DNA of 64,000 nucleotides from positions 93,119,805 through 93,183,804 of the forward strand of contig NC_088295.1 in NCBI RefSeq assembly GCF_032854445.1, written 5' to 3'. Numbering within the stretch: position 1 is the stretch's first letter; each line of letters opens with the position of its first letter. The notes under the pieces are model-generated. The model saw only the letters and a list, made by a program, of their open reading frames with translations. It was not told the DNA's origin and did not search any database. Shown here piece after piece: positions 27,401 to 42,400 of the stretch. Source of the stretch: Liolophura sinensis. Taxonomy: Eukaryota > Mollusca > Polyplacophora > Chitonida > Chitonidae. A program made the translations under genes and the position numbers.

Positions 27401-30400
27401 ATCCCCAGCCTCCCTCTGGTCATGATTTCTCAGTGTACCTCTGCCAGTAATTCCCCAGCCTACCTCTGCCAGTAATTCCCAGCCTACCTCTGTAAGTGAT
27501 TCCCCAGCCTACCTCTGTAAGTGATTCCCCAGCCTACTTCTGTCAGTAATTCCCAAGCCTACCTCTGCCAGTGATTCCCCAGCCTACCTCTGCCAGTAAT
27601 TCCCCAGCCTACCTCTGTCAGTAATTCCCCAGCCATATTTCTGCTAGGGATTCCTCAGCCTAACTCTGGCAATGATTTCTCAGTGTAACACCTCTAGTCA
27701 ATCCCCAGCCTCCCTCTGCCCATGATTTCTCAGTGTACATCTGCCAGTGATTCCCCAGCCTACCTCTGCCAGTGATTCCCCAGCCTACCTCTGTCAGTAA
27801 TTCCCCAGCCTACCTCTGCCAATGATTTCTCAGCCTATCTCCGCAAGTCTTTCCCCAGCCTACCTCTGCCAATGATCTCTCAGCCTACCTCAGCTAGGTA
27901 TTCCCCAGCCTCCCTCTGCCCATGATTTCTCAGTGTACCTCTGTCAGTGATTCCCCAGCCTACCTCTGTCAGTAATTCCCCAGCCTACCTCTGCCAATGA
28001 TTTCTCAGCCTACCACTGCAAGTCTTTCCCCAGCCTACCTCTGCCAATGATTTCTCAGCCTACCTCCGCTAGGGATTCCTCAGCCTAACTCTCCCTATGA
28101 TTTCTCCGTGTAACACCTCTAGTCAATCCCCAGCCTCCCTCTGCCCATGATTTCTCAGTGTACCTCTGTCAGTGATTCCCCAGCCTACCTCTGCCAGTGA
28201 TTCCTCAGCCTACCTCTGGCAGTAATTCCCCAGCCTACCTCTGGCAGTAATTCCCCAGCCTAACTCTGCCAATGATTTCTCAGCCTACCTCCGCTAGGGA
28301 TTCCTCAGCCTAACTCTGCCAATGATTTCTCAGTGTAACACCTCTAGTCAATCCCCAGCCTCCCTCTGCCCATGATTTCTCAGTGTACCTCTGCAAGCGA
28401 TTTCTCAGCCTATCTCTGCTAGTGATTCCCCAGCATACCTCTGCCAGTAATTTCCCAACCTACCTCTTCAAGTTACTCCCTAGCCTACATTTGGCAGTAA
28501 CTCCGCAGCCTATATGTGCAAGTGATTTCCCAATCTACCTCTGCCAACAATTTCTCAGCCTACCTCTGCAAAATATTCCACAGCCTATTTCTGCCAATGA
28601 TTCCCCAACCTCCCTTTGCCAGTTATTCCCCAGCCTACCTCTGGCAGTAATTCCCCAGCTTCCCTCTGCCAGTGATTCCCCAGCCTACATCTGTCAGTAA
28701 TTCCCCAGCCTACCTCTGACAGTAATTCCCCAGCCTACCTCTTCCAGTGATTCCCCAGCCTACCTCTGCCAGTAATTCCCCAGCCTACCTCTTCCAGTGA
28801 TTCCCCAGCCTACCTCTGCCAGTAATTCCGCAGCCTACCTCTGTCAGTAATTCCCCAGCCATATTTCTGCTAGGGATTCCTCAGCCTAACTCTGGCAATG
28901 ATTTCTCAGTGTAACACCTCTAGTCAATCCCCAGCCTCCCTCTGCCCATGATTTCTCAGTGTACATCTGCCAGTGATTCCCCAGGCTAACTCTGCCAATG
29001 ATCTCTCAGCCTACCTCAGCTAGGTATTCCCCAGCCTCCCTCTGCTCATGATTTCTCAGTGTACCTCTGTCAGTGATTCCCCAGCCTACCTCTGGCAGTA
29101 ATTCCCCAGCCTACCTCTGCCAGTGATTCCCCAGCCTACCTCTGTCAGTGATTCCCCAGCCTACCTCTGCTAGTAATTCTCCAGCCTCCCTCTGCTCATG
29201 ATTTGTCAGTGTACCTCTGCCAGTGATTCCCCAGCCTACCTCTGTCAGTGATTCCCCAGCCTACCTCTGCCAGTAATTCTCCAGCCTACCTCTGCCAGTA
29301 ATTCCCCAGCCTACCTCTGTCAGTAATTCCCCAGCCTACCTCTGCCAGTAATTCCCAGCCTACCTCTGTAAGTGATTCCCCAGCCTACCTCTGTAAGTGA
29401 TTCCCAAGCCTACTTCTGTCAGTAATTCCCAAGCCTACCTCTGCCAGTGATTCCCCAGCCTACGTCTGTCAGAGATTCCTCAGCCTACATTTGTCAGTGG
29501 ATCCCCAGCTTACTTCTGCCTATAATTCCACACTCTGTCAGTGTTTCCCCAGCGTAATGGTTCCCCAACCTACCTATTTCAGTGATTCCCCAGCCTACCT
29601 CTACCAGTAATTCCCCAGCCTACGTCTGTCAGAGATTCCCCAGCCTACATCTGTCAGTGGACCCCCAGCTTACTTCTGCCTAAAATTCCACACTCTGTCA
29701 GTGTTTCCCCAGCGTAATGGTTCCCCAGCCTACGTCTGCCAGTCATTCCCCAGCCTATTTCTGCCAATGGTTCCTAAGCCTACCTCTGCCAATGGTTCCT
29801 AAGCCTACCTCTGCCAATGGTTCCTAAGCCTACCTCTGCCAATGGTTTCTAAGCCTACCTCTGCCAATGGTTAATAAGCCTACCTCTGCCAATGGTTCCT
29901 AATCCTACCTCTGCCAGTCATTCCCCAGCCTATTTCTGCCAGCAGGGTCACAATCTACCTCTTCAAATGATTACAACCCCTCTAGTCACTCTCCAGCCAA
30001 CCTCTACCAATGAGCGAGAATCCACAGTCTACTTCTGCCAATAATTCCCCAGTCTTTCTCCTACTTCTGCCTCTGCCTACTTCTGCCAGCAGTTTCACAG
30101 TCCACCTCTTCCAGTGATTCCACATTCTTCTTCTGCCAGTGACTCCTCAGCCTACGTCTGCCAATGGTTCCGCAGCCTACCACTGCCAGTGATTCCACAG
30201 CTTACCTCCGCCAGTAGTTCCCCAGCCTATCTCTACCAGTAATTCCCCAGCCTACCTCTGCTAGTGATTCCCCAGCCTACCTCTGCCAGTAATTCCCCAG
30301 CCTACCTCTGTCAGCAATTCCCCAGCCTACGTCTGTCAGAGATTCCTCAGCCTACCTCTGCCAGTAATTCCCCAGCCTCCTTTAGTCAGTAATTCCCCAG

Positions 30401-33400
30401 CCTACATCTGTCAGTGATTCCCCAGCCTACCTCTGTAAGTGATTCCCCAGCCTACCTCTGTAAGTGATTCCACAGCCTCCTTTAGTCAGTAATTCCCCAG
30501 CCTACTTCTGTCAGTGATTCCCCAGCCTACTTCTGTCAGTGATTCCCCAGCGTACTTCTGCCAGTAATTCCCCAGCCTACCTCTGTCAGTGATTCCCTAG
30601 CCTACATCTGTCAGTGATTCCACAGCCTACCTCTGCCAGTAATTTCACAGCTTACCACCGCCAGTAGTTCCCCAGCCTATCTCTAGCAGTGATTCCCCAG
30701 CCTACCTCTGCTAGTGATTCCCCAGCCTACCTCTGTAAGTGATTCCCCAGCCTACCTCTGTAAGTGATTCCACAGCCTCCTTTAGTCAGTAATTCCCCAG
30801 CCTACATCTATCAGTGATTCCCGAGCCTACTTCTGTCAGTGATTCCCCAGCGTACTTCTGCCAGTAATTCCCCAGCCTTGTGCCTATGATTCGATACCAT
30901 ACCTCTGCAAATGAATCCCAACCTTGCCTCTACTATTGATTGATACCACACCATACCTCTGCCAGTCATTCCACAACTTTCTTCTCTCAGCCATTCCACA
31001 CCCTGCCTCTGCAAGTGAGTCCGCATCCTACTTCTTCAGGCCATACCACACCCTATCTCTTTCTTCGATTGCTCACGAGAAGAAGTGTCATTTTAGAATT
31101 TTCTTTACGATCTTCCAACACCGGTATGATAATAAAAGTCGTGCCTTATATTCTTTGTGTCTTTATAGGACAGTAGTTGTTACATCGGTGGTATGTGTTA
31201 CAACCCGGGAGACAGTAATGGCGGTTCGTGTGAAGTCTGTGACATTGGACAGAGCCTAACTCGGTGGTCAATGCCAGGTGAGAAAATATACCTGTAGCAT
31301 GAATCAAATCTCTCTTTCATCTAAGGCTTTGTTAAATTGTACAACATGATGTGTTTCATTATCAAAATTGACCAAAATTACATGTTATTTGTTTTGCATA
31401 TTTAAGCCTTAAATGTTTTAAATTTTATTTCCAGAATGTAAATTTCCCCTTACGCTGGTGACAATTGGCCGCCAATCTTTTATTTTTTGTAACCACCACA
31501 TTGTTCCACACATAAGAGCGTATGTGGGAGTTCACGAAATGTTTATACCAGCCACAGGCGCTGCTTAGGGGAATAGTGAAGAAAAGGCTGGGATAAAGCC
31601 AGCTGTTCTAGAGTCATGTTAGCTATTCTCTAACAGAAATGGTCAGCAAACAGGCGTTCCATGGCAAGCTACTCCCTAACAGACGGCGTTCCATGAACAG
31701 CTACTCTCTAACAGAAGTGAGCGGACCACAGGCATTCCATGGACAGCTATTCTCTAACAGAAGTGATCGGCACACAGGCATTCCATGGTCAGATGCTCCC
31801 TAACAGAAGTGATCAGACCACACGTCATCAGTCATCCCAATATCCAATGTACCCCACACTTAATATAATACGAATAAAAAATGAAAGTATATAAAATGCG
31901 CTGCGACCCGAATCGTAAAATGAAACCTTTCGTCGCCATAAATGCATCCCCGTTTCCCACCTATGACCAAAATTTGCGCACACATGCCGCGTAAAGGTTT
32001 ACTGCACGGATAATTTCTCGCGATCTGCTGTTCTGGGACATGACTGTATCACGTGAGGACACTTAGGCTTCACTCCTCTTCGGCATGACCTTATCACCTG
32101 ATGACAGGTAGACTCCACTCTTCTGCCACATGACCTTATCACCTGATGACAGGTAGACTCCACTCTTCTGCCACATGACCTTATCACCTGATGACAGGTA
32201 GACTCCACTCTTCTGCCACATGACCTTATCAGATGATGACAGGTAGACTGACTTAACCTAATCACATGACGATACTCTTCTGCCACATAATCTAATCACA
32301 TCAACTGTTCCACGACATGACCTAATGACATGATGATAGGTAGACTCAACTGTTCCACGACATGGCCTAATGACATGATGATAGGTAGACTCAACTGTTC
32401 CATGACATGACCTAATGACATGATGATAGGTAGACTCAACTGTTCCACGACATGACCTAATGACATGATGATAGGTAGACCAACTGTTCCACGACATGAC
32501 CTAATGACATGATGATAGGTAGACTCAACTGTTCCACGACATGACCTAATGACATGATGATAGGTAGACTCAACTGTTCCACGACATGACCTAATGACAC
32601 GATGATAAGTAGACCAACTGTTCCACGACATGACCTAATGACATGATGATAGGTAGACTCAGCTGTTCCATGACATGACCTAATGACATGATGATAGGTA
32701 GACTCAACTGTTCCACGACATGACCTAATGACATGATGATAGGTAGACCAACTGTTCCTCGACATGGCCTAATGACATGATGATAGGTAGACCAACTGTT
32801 CCACGACATGACCTAATGACATGATGATAGGTAGACTCAACTGTTCCACGACATGGCCTAATGACATGATGATAGGTAGACTCAACTGTTCCACGACATG
32901 ACCTAATGACATGATGATAGGTAGACTCAACTATTCCACAACATGGCCTAATGACATGATGATAGGTAGACCAACTGTTCCACGACATGGCCTAATGACA
33001 TGATGATAGGTAGACCAACTGTTCCACGAGATGACCTAATGACATGATGATAGGTAGACTCAACTGTTCCACGACATGGCCTAATGACATGATGATAGGT
33101 AGACCAACTGTTCCACGACAAGACCTAATGACATGATGATAGGTAGACTCAACTGTTCCATGACATGACCTAATGACATGATGATAGGTAGACTCAACTG
33201 TTCCACGACATGACCTAATGACATGATGATAGGTAGACTCAACTGTTCCATGACATGACCTAATGACATGATGATAGGTAGACTCAACTGTTCCACGACA
33301 TGACCTAATGACATGATGATAGGTAGACTCAACTGTTCCACGACATGACCTAATGACATGATGATAGGTAGACTCAACTGTTCCATGACATGACCTAATG

Positions 33401-36400
33401 ACATGATGATAGGTAGACTCAACTGTTCCTCGACATGACCTAATGACATGATGATAGGTAGACTCAACTGTTCCTCGACATGACCTAATGACATGATGAT
33501 AGGTAGACTCAACTGTTCCTCGATATGACCTAATCAAATGCTCTCTCTGTACCCTATTCTGTCATTGGTGTTGAAAGACTCCCTACGGTGTCACTGTGCG
33601 TGCGGAGGTGTCTGCCGACCCGTCCACACAGATGACTGGTTCGCAGTAAAGTTCATGAGAGAAACTTTAACTTTGGCAGATATGTTAAGTTTAACATGAA
33701 TCAGATTTATATTTAAGCTGAGGTGGATTCAGTTAATATCACAATTAATATGCAGGACTTCTTCAAAATGCAAGGCCCATGTATTTTGAGCGTGATCGGT
33801 GATATGTGTCTTCAACACTAGTAAATAATGGTAGCCTCCCAGTGTTTGACACTTCTTGTTTTCAGGTGAGAAATGTTTTGTTGGTGGTACATGTTACATA
33901 GACGGGTACATCAACCCTGCGGACAACTGCACAGTTTGCAACTCTACGACCAGTACCTCAGAGTTTACACCCAGAGGTAAGCCATCTGCGCTGGAATATC
34001 CAAGGCACTTCTTGTCTTGCCAAATATCTGGAGTTGGCCTTGTAGTTCAGCGTCTAATTGTTGCTTAAAAGGAGGGACAGCTAAAGGGCTATTATCACTA
34101 GTATTTATTTATTTATTTGACTGGTGTTTTACGTCGTCCTCAAGAGTATTTCACTTATACGAAGGCAGTCAGCATTATAGTGGGAGGAAATCTGACAGAA
34201 CCAGGGGAAACCCAAGACCATCCGCAGGTTGCTGGAAAACCTTACCACGTACGGCCGCAAAGGCATCCAGCATGAACTGGACTTGAACTCACAGCGACCA
34301 CATTGGTGGGAGTTTCCTGGGCCATTGCGCCGCGCTGGCATGTAAGCCCCTCGACCATGGAGAGGCCCTTAACTCTAGTATATTACACAAACAATATCAT
34401 GTTTATATATACTTGCACAGTCATAATTTGAAAATAACAAGCGTCTGTATATATAAGGGAGTCTTACGACGACGATGATGCTTTTGTTTGACATTTGACC
34501 AGTCGTAATGATCTAAAGATCAATCCTGCTGGATCGACTGTTTCCTGTTTTGAATTTGTGGACCCAACCATTCACTCACCCCATAACTTTTAAAGGCATA
34601 ATTAGTATGATTTGAGCAACAGATAACAGAGCGCAGTCACGGAGACTTCCTTAATAGTGTATTATCTTCATTAGATAAACACAGCGTTCTGAAAAAATAC
34701 AGAAACTAACACATTAAGCATTTATCGATACAAAAAATTACATGAATTAAATATCGTGGACCAATAAACAATTATATTTAAATGTTCTAAATATCCCAGT
34801 AAAACTAGATAGTTGCCAGATCTCATGCTCACTTTAAAGTACAACTACAGGCACTCTGATTGAACACCTTTCACCTGATCACAGTTTCTGATATAAATAT
34901 AACAATAAAGGTGTGAACAAACTCGTCACTGTGGGAGTCACACTAAAATAGTTCATCACACAGTAATCAGTGAATTTCAGTGCATCATATGAAATTGTCT
35001 AAGTAATTTAAGCTTCAGAATATAGAAATGCATTTATCACTGCTCTAGAGTTAACATCCAAACTTTACAGTGAAGTAATGCACAGAATGCTAATTAATTC
35101 ACAATTATACACAATACATGTTTGGATACAGTATACGTATAATGATTCTACATACAATACTTTCAACCAAAGCTGTAATAAATCAACACATTTAAAAGAA
35201 CAAAATTTTTCTCTTACTTATATAACTATAATTTAGGCATTAGCCACACACACAAACTAGACACATTTGTATAAAATGTAAACAAACAAAAACCCCTAAA
35301 CCCCTAACTTCATAATGGAACATTCCTGAGTTTTAACATCTAAAACATGCCGTTAAATCTCACATGGTTTAAAGCTGTAGATGACCAAATTCTGAAATTG
35401 ACTGAACACATTCTATATTAGATTTGCATAAAATTCTGTACACAGTTCAGCTTACACAGACCCAAAACCCCTACCAATAACGGACAGAATCAGCCGGTTG
35501 AGCACAATGTTGAAAACCACAAAAAATGTGACTAAAAAGGTACATATTTCAGCTTTGTCAGGCGATAATAATGGAGCATATACTAAAGATAACCAATACC
35601 TGGAGAGTGATTCTCCGTGCAGTTGTTCTAAAGCCTGAGAATTGGACAGAATCTGAGTGGCCTGTTATCTCTCCCACACCGATGAACGACAAGATATTCT
35701 CTTGACATTTGGGCTGCGCAAGGCAGGGAGCATTCAGTGTACGTTAATGTGACTAGTTACAGATTTTAACAGTACATGGACTGATTTAGACTGCAGTGTG
35801 ACAGTGTTATAATGACATATAATGCTATCTCAGACTTAAATGTACAACATAGTTTATTTGATTGGCGTTTTATGTTGTACTCAAGAGTATTTCACCTATA
35901 CGAGGGTGCGTACAACTTAGTAAAATAAACAAGACACAACAATAATGTTGGATCTTTTTATATTGTTTCATTTTTGAAAATAATCAGCTAACATATGCTA
36001 AAATGGATCACATGTTTCTAAGTGTTTCCATATCATTCTTTTCGTATTTAGTTTTGTTACAGGTTTTCGTTACGTCAGAAAAACAGGTCTTCGGTAATTG
36101 AATGTTATAGAATATGTATACCGGATGTTTCTTCTGATTTCAATTTGCAGGGAATGTCTGTAATGAGGGTGGAAGATGCTATGAGGATGCTGAGATCAGC
36201 CATGAAGACAGTTGTCGTATATGTGACGTCACACACACAACAACCAGTCTGACCACCACAGGTAATGTTTGCACTTCAAATTTTACATTATTTGTTATGC
36301 TTTCTTTATATTCAGCTACCGTTGTATATTTTAAAATTATTGAACTGACTAATTGTTTTAAAAAAATTAAAATTTTTAATGGCACATTCAAGTGCGAGTT

Positions 36401-39400
36401 TTTGATAAACTGCATTAAGCTAGAGTTCCAAAGTCACGTATCATCGACAAGTTTGGTGAGCAGATCCCTAAAACGACTGATGGACAACCCTCAGCGCCTA
36501 ATGTCTACAAGGGTTTTCTACAGAGTGAGTTTTATTTGCTAAAATTTTGCGTAGTAAACTAAGAGATGTGTTAATCATGTAAGTAATATGAGATATACAT
36601 GTACATACATCTAGTGAGAGTTTGTAGGAAGACCTACACCTGCATGAATCTCCTTGTTCTGTGTGGCAGTACCACAGATGATTGCTGTTTTTATGTAATT
36701 TTACCATAAATGGTTTGTGTTTTGTCTTCTTGAAAAATGTACATGTTGTATTTGGCATGATTGGTTTGTGTTTTTGTCTCCTTTATAAGTAGCTTTCCTA
36801 TGGATGGTTTGTGTTTTTGTGTGATAGATAAATGTAGGTTTACTATTGATGGTTTGTCTTTTTGTCTCCTTGTTATGTGTAGCTTTACTATGCATATTTT
36901 GTATTTTTGTCTTCTTTATATGTTAATTTACTATGGATAGCTTGTGCTTTGGTCTCCTTTATATGTGACTTAACTATGGATAGTTTGTGCTTTGGTTTCC
37001 TTTATATGTGACTTAACTATGGATAGTTTGTGTTTTTGTCTCCTTTATATGTAACTTTCCTATGGATGGTTTGTGTTTTTGTGTCATAGATAAATGTAGC
37101 TTTACTATTGACAGTTTGTGTTTTTGTGTTATTGATAAATGTAGCTTTATTATGGTTAGTTTGTGTTTTTGTCCCATTGGTAAATGTTGCTTTACTATTG
37201 ATGGTTTGTGTTTTTGTCTCATTGGTTAATGCAACTTTGCTCTGGATGGACTGTGTTTTTGTCTAACTGATAAATGTAGCTTTACTTTGGATGGTTTGTG
37301 TTTTTGTCTAACTGATAAATGTAGTTTTACTTTGGATGGTTTGTGTTTTTGTCTCATTGATAAATGTAGCTTTACTGTGGATGGTTTGTGTTTTTGATTT
37401 CATTGACAAATGTAGCTTTACTATGGATGGCCATTGGTAAATGTAGCTTTACTATGGATGGCCTTTGGTAAATGTAGCTTTACTATGGATGGTTTGTGTC
37501 ATTGACAAATGTAGCTTTACTATGGATAGCCTTTGATAAATGTAGCTTTATTATGGATGGTTTGTGGTTTTGATTTCATTGACAAATGTAGCTTTATTAT
37601 GGATGGCCATTGACAAATGTAGCTTTACTATGGATGGTTTGTGGTTTTGATTTCATTGACAAATGTAGCTTTACTGTGGATGGCCATTGATAAATGTAGC
37701 TTTATTATGGATAGTTTGTGTCATTGACAAATGTAGGTTTACTATGGATTGTCATTGATAAATGTAGCTTTACTATGGATGGTTTGTGTCATTGACAAAT
37801 GTAGCTTTACTATGGATGGCCTTTGATAAATGTAGCTTTATTATGGATGGTTTGTGGTTTTGATTTCATTGACAAATGTAGCTTTACAATGGATGGCCAT
37901 TGACAAATGTAGGTTTACTATGGATGGTTTGTGGTTTTGATTTCATTGACAATTGTAGGTTTACCATGGATGGACATTGATAAATGTAGGTTTATTATGG
38001 ATGGTTTGTGGTTTTGATTTCATTGCCAAATGTAGGTTTACTATGGATGGACATTGATAAATGTAGCTTTACTATGGATGGTTTGTGGTTTTGATTTCAT
38101 TGCCAAATGTAGGTTTTCTATGGATGGACATTGATAAATGTAGGTTTACTATGGATTGTTTGTGGTTTTGATTTCATTGCCAAATGTAGCTTTACTATGG
38201 ATGGACATTGATAAATGTAGCTTTACTATGGATGGTCATTGCCAAATGTAGCTTTACTATGGATGGTCATTGGTAAATGTAGCTTTACTATGGATAGTCA
38301 TTGACAAATGTAGCTTTACTATGGATGGTCATTGGTAAATGTAGCTTTACTATGGATGGTTTGTGGTTTTGATTTCATTGCCATATGTAGCTTTACTATG
38401 GATGGACATTGATAAATGTAGCTTTACTGTGGATGGTTTGTGTTTTTGATTTCATTGACAAATGTAGGTTTACTATGGATGGTCATTGATAAATGTAGCT
38501 TTACTATGGATGGTTTGTGTCATTGACAAATGTAGCTTTACTATGGATAGCCTTTGATAAATGTAGCTTTATTATGGATGGTTTGTGGTTTTGATTTCAT
38601 TGACAAATGTAGCTTTATTATGGATGGCCATTGACAAATGTAGCTTTACTATGGATGGTTTGTGGTTTTGATTTCATTGACAAATGTAGCTTTACTGTGG
38701 ATGGCCATTGATAAATGTAGCTTTATTATGGATAGTTTGTGTCATTGACAAATGTAGGTTTACTATGGATGGTCATTGATAAATGTAGCTTTACTATGGA
38801 TGGTTTGTGTCATTGACAAATGTAGCTTTACTATGGATGGCCTTTGATAAATGTAGCTTTATTATGGATGGTTTGTGGTTTTGATTTCATTGACAAATGT
38901 AGCTTTACAATGGATGGCCATTGACAAATGTAGCTTTACTATGGATGGTTTGTGGTTTTGATTTCATTGACAAATGTAGGTTTACCATGGATGGACATTG
39001 ATAAATGTAGCTTTACTATGGATGGTTTGTGGTTTTGATTTCATTGCCAAATGTAGGTTTACTATGGATGGACATTGATAAATGTAGCTTTACTATGGAT
39101 GGTTTGTGTCATTGACAAATGTAGCTTTACTATGGATAGCCTTTGATAAATGTAGCTTTATTATGGATGGTTTGTGGTTTTGATTTCATTGACAAATGTA
39201 GCTTTATTATGGATGGCCATTGACAAATGTAGCTTTACTATGGATGGTTTGTGGTTTTGATTTCATTGACAAATGTAGCTTTACTGTGGATGGCCATTGA
39301 TAAATGTAGCTTTATTATGGATAGTTTGTGTCATTGACAAATGTAGGTTTACTATGGATGGTCATTGATAAATGTAGCTTTACTATGGATGGTTTGTGTC

Positions 39401-42400
39401 ATTGACAAATGTAGCTTTACTATGGATGGCCTTTGATAAATGTAGCTTTATTATGGATGGTTTGTGGTTTTGATTTCATTGACAAATGTAGCTTTACAAT
39501 GGATGGCCATTGACAAATGTAGCTTTACTATGGATGGTTTGTGGTTTTGATTTCATTGACAAATGTAGGTTTACCATGGATGGCCATTGACAAATGTAGC
39601 TTTACTATGGATGGTTTGTGGTTTTGATTTCATTGCCAAATGTAGGTTTACTATGGATGGTTTGTGGTTTTGATTTCATTGACAAATGTAGCTTTACTAT
39701 GGATGGACATTGATAAATGTAGGTTTATTATGGATGGTTTGTGGTTTTGATTTCATTGACAAATGTAGGTTTACCATGGATGGACATTGATAAATGTAGC
39801 TTTACTATGGATGGTTTGTGGTTTTGATTTCATTGCCAAATGTAGGTTTACTATGGATGGACATTGATAAATGTAGGTTTACTATGGATGGTTTGTGGTT
39901 TTGATTTCATTGCCAAATGTAGCTTTACTATGGATGGACATTGATAAATGTAGCTTTACTATGGATGGTCATTGCCAAATGTAGCTTTACTATGGATGGT
40001 CATTGGTAAATGTAGCTTTACTATGGATAGTCATTGACAAATGTAGCTTTACTATGGATGGTCATTGGTAAATGTAGCTTTACTATGGATGGTTTGTGGT
40101 TTGATTTCATTGCCATATGTAGCTTTACTATGGATGGACATTGATAAATGTAGCTTTACTATGGATGGTCATTGACAAATGTAGCTTTACTATGGATGGC
40201 CATTGACAAGTATAGCTTTACTGTGGATGGTTAGTGTTTTTGTGTCATTGACAAATGTAGCTTTACTATGGGTGGCCATTGACAAATGTAGCTTTGCTAT
40301 GGATGGTCAGTGGTAAATGTAGCTTTACTATGCATGGCTAGTGTGTTTGTGTCATTGACAAATGTAGCTTTACTATGGCTTGTGTTTTTGTGTCATTGAC
40401 AAATGTAGCTTTACTATGGGTGGCCATTGACAAATGTAGCTTTACTATGGATGGCCATTGACAAATGTAGCTTTACTGTGGATGGTTAGTGTTTTTGTGT
40501 CATTGACAAATGTAGCTTTACTATGGGTGGCCATTGACAAATGTAGCTTTACTATGGCTTGTGTTTTTGTGTCATTGACAAATGTAGCTTTACTATGGGT
40601 GGCCATTGACAAATGTAGCTTTACTATGGATGGTCATTGATAAATGTAGTTTTACTATGTATGGCTTGTGTTTTTGTGTCATTGACAAATGTAGCTTTAC
40701 TATGGATGGTCATTGACAAATGTAGCTTTACTATGGATGGTCATTGACAAATGTAGCTTTACTATGTATGGTTAGTGTTTTTGTGTCATTGACAAATGTA
40801 GCTTTACCATGGGTGGTTTATGTTTTGTGTCATTTCCAGAGGGCTCTTGTTTCATTGGAGGCGAGTGTTACACAGATGGACAGGCTGACCCCGGGAACTC
40901 TTGTCAGCAGTGTGACAGTAATACCAATACATTCACTCTTAGCGGTAAGTCATCGAAAGTTGATGTAGGTAGAAATTCCCCTTCTGTCTTGCGATAAACG
41001 CAAATTGCAGAACGCCTTGAGTTTATGAGCAGAAGTTTCTACAGAAACGGCACAATTTAACGTTAAAACCATGGCTTATGTGTAATTTTCTGTGGCATTC
41101 GGTCTGATGCCGATGCTTGGAATCAGTACCCTACTTTCAGAACGAAGGTAATTCTATGTATTTTGGGATGAAAAGTCTTTTTCACTGCCAGGCTGCTATT
41201 TTTGGTGTACAGGTGCATGCTTGGTGTCAACATGATGGAAATTAAGCCCTAGCAGGCAGTACTGGGCGTTTATTGTCACATGCCACTTTATGCCTGATCA
41301 TTTACACATGTATAGGTCAGCCAGCAACCCGCTGATGGTCGTGGGTTTCCCCCGGGCTTTGCCCGGTTTCCTCCCACCATAATGCTGGCCGCCGTCGTAT
41401 AAGTGAAATATTTGTTAGTACGGCCTAAAACACCAATCAAAAAAATAAATAAATACACATGTATAGAGCCCTCGTGGCCTTGGTATATAATTTTTTTATT
41501 CAAATATCTGATCAAACTCATATAGACAGTTTAAATCAACTGTGATACATGTTAACATTTACCAGGGGACAAACGTATCCCCATTCCCGCCCATATATAC
41601 TACTGGTTGTGAAATCTAACATGTAGTGATGGTAGTTTTACATCATTAAAATTGCCACATCAACCAATAATATTTCATTCTTTTTATTTTTTTTATAATT
41701 TTTAAAAATATTTTATTTATGTCATTTGGGGCCTCCGTGGCTCAGTTGCTTAGCGCGCTAGCGCAGCGAAATGACCCAGGAGTCTCACCAACGCGGTCGC
41801 TGTGAGTTCAATTCCAGCTCATGCTGGCTTCCTCTTCGGCCTTAAGTGGGAAGGTCTCCCAGCAAGCAGCGGATGGTCGTGTGTTTCCCCCTGGCTTTGC
41901 CCGGTTTCCACCCACCATAATGCTGGCCGCCCTCGTATAAGTGAAATATTCTTGAGTACGGCGTAAAACACCAATCAAATAAATAAATAAATATTTATGT
42001 CATTGTATAATTGAACACATGACGGAAAATTTAATGATTCATAAACAGGGAGGAATATAGGTTAAACCTTATAATAAAACGTTATTTTACCCAAATATTT
42101 GCAAAAAATCCGAAAGATAGTGAAACGAGGACAGGAAGAGAGGTTGTGATGAGGCTGCGAGTGATGTCCCGTTGGCGTTGCTAGTTTTAAGTGTTAACCT
42201 GTAACTCATTTAGGCCTTGGTATTGTCATTAAAGGAAACAATCAATCTTTGGACGGTTTGAAAATACTGGTATAGGAAAGACCTGATTACTTCACATAAG
42301 CAAATCTGAGAGCATAGAAGAATGCAATAACCTGTATTCACTTTCTGGGAAAACTAGCGAGAGCCAAAGAACCACTGCAAGAAGGGACAACAGACTGTGG

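Noticed and set aside
32992-33537. 181-codon minus-strand frame
   Set aside because: It is the 45-bp (15-codon) array in intron 10, antisense to the gene, with an alternative frame equally open.
41727-41830. Apparent tRNA gene
   Set aside because: A- and B-box-like elements are those of a SINE head. The sequence cannot fold into a full tRNA and continues into the SINE body with a target duplication.
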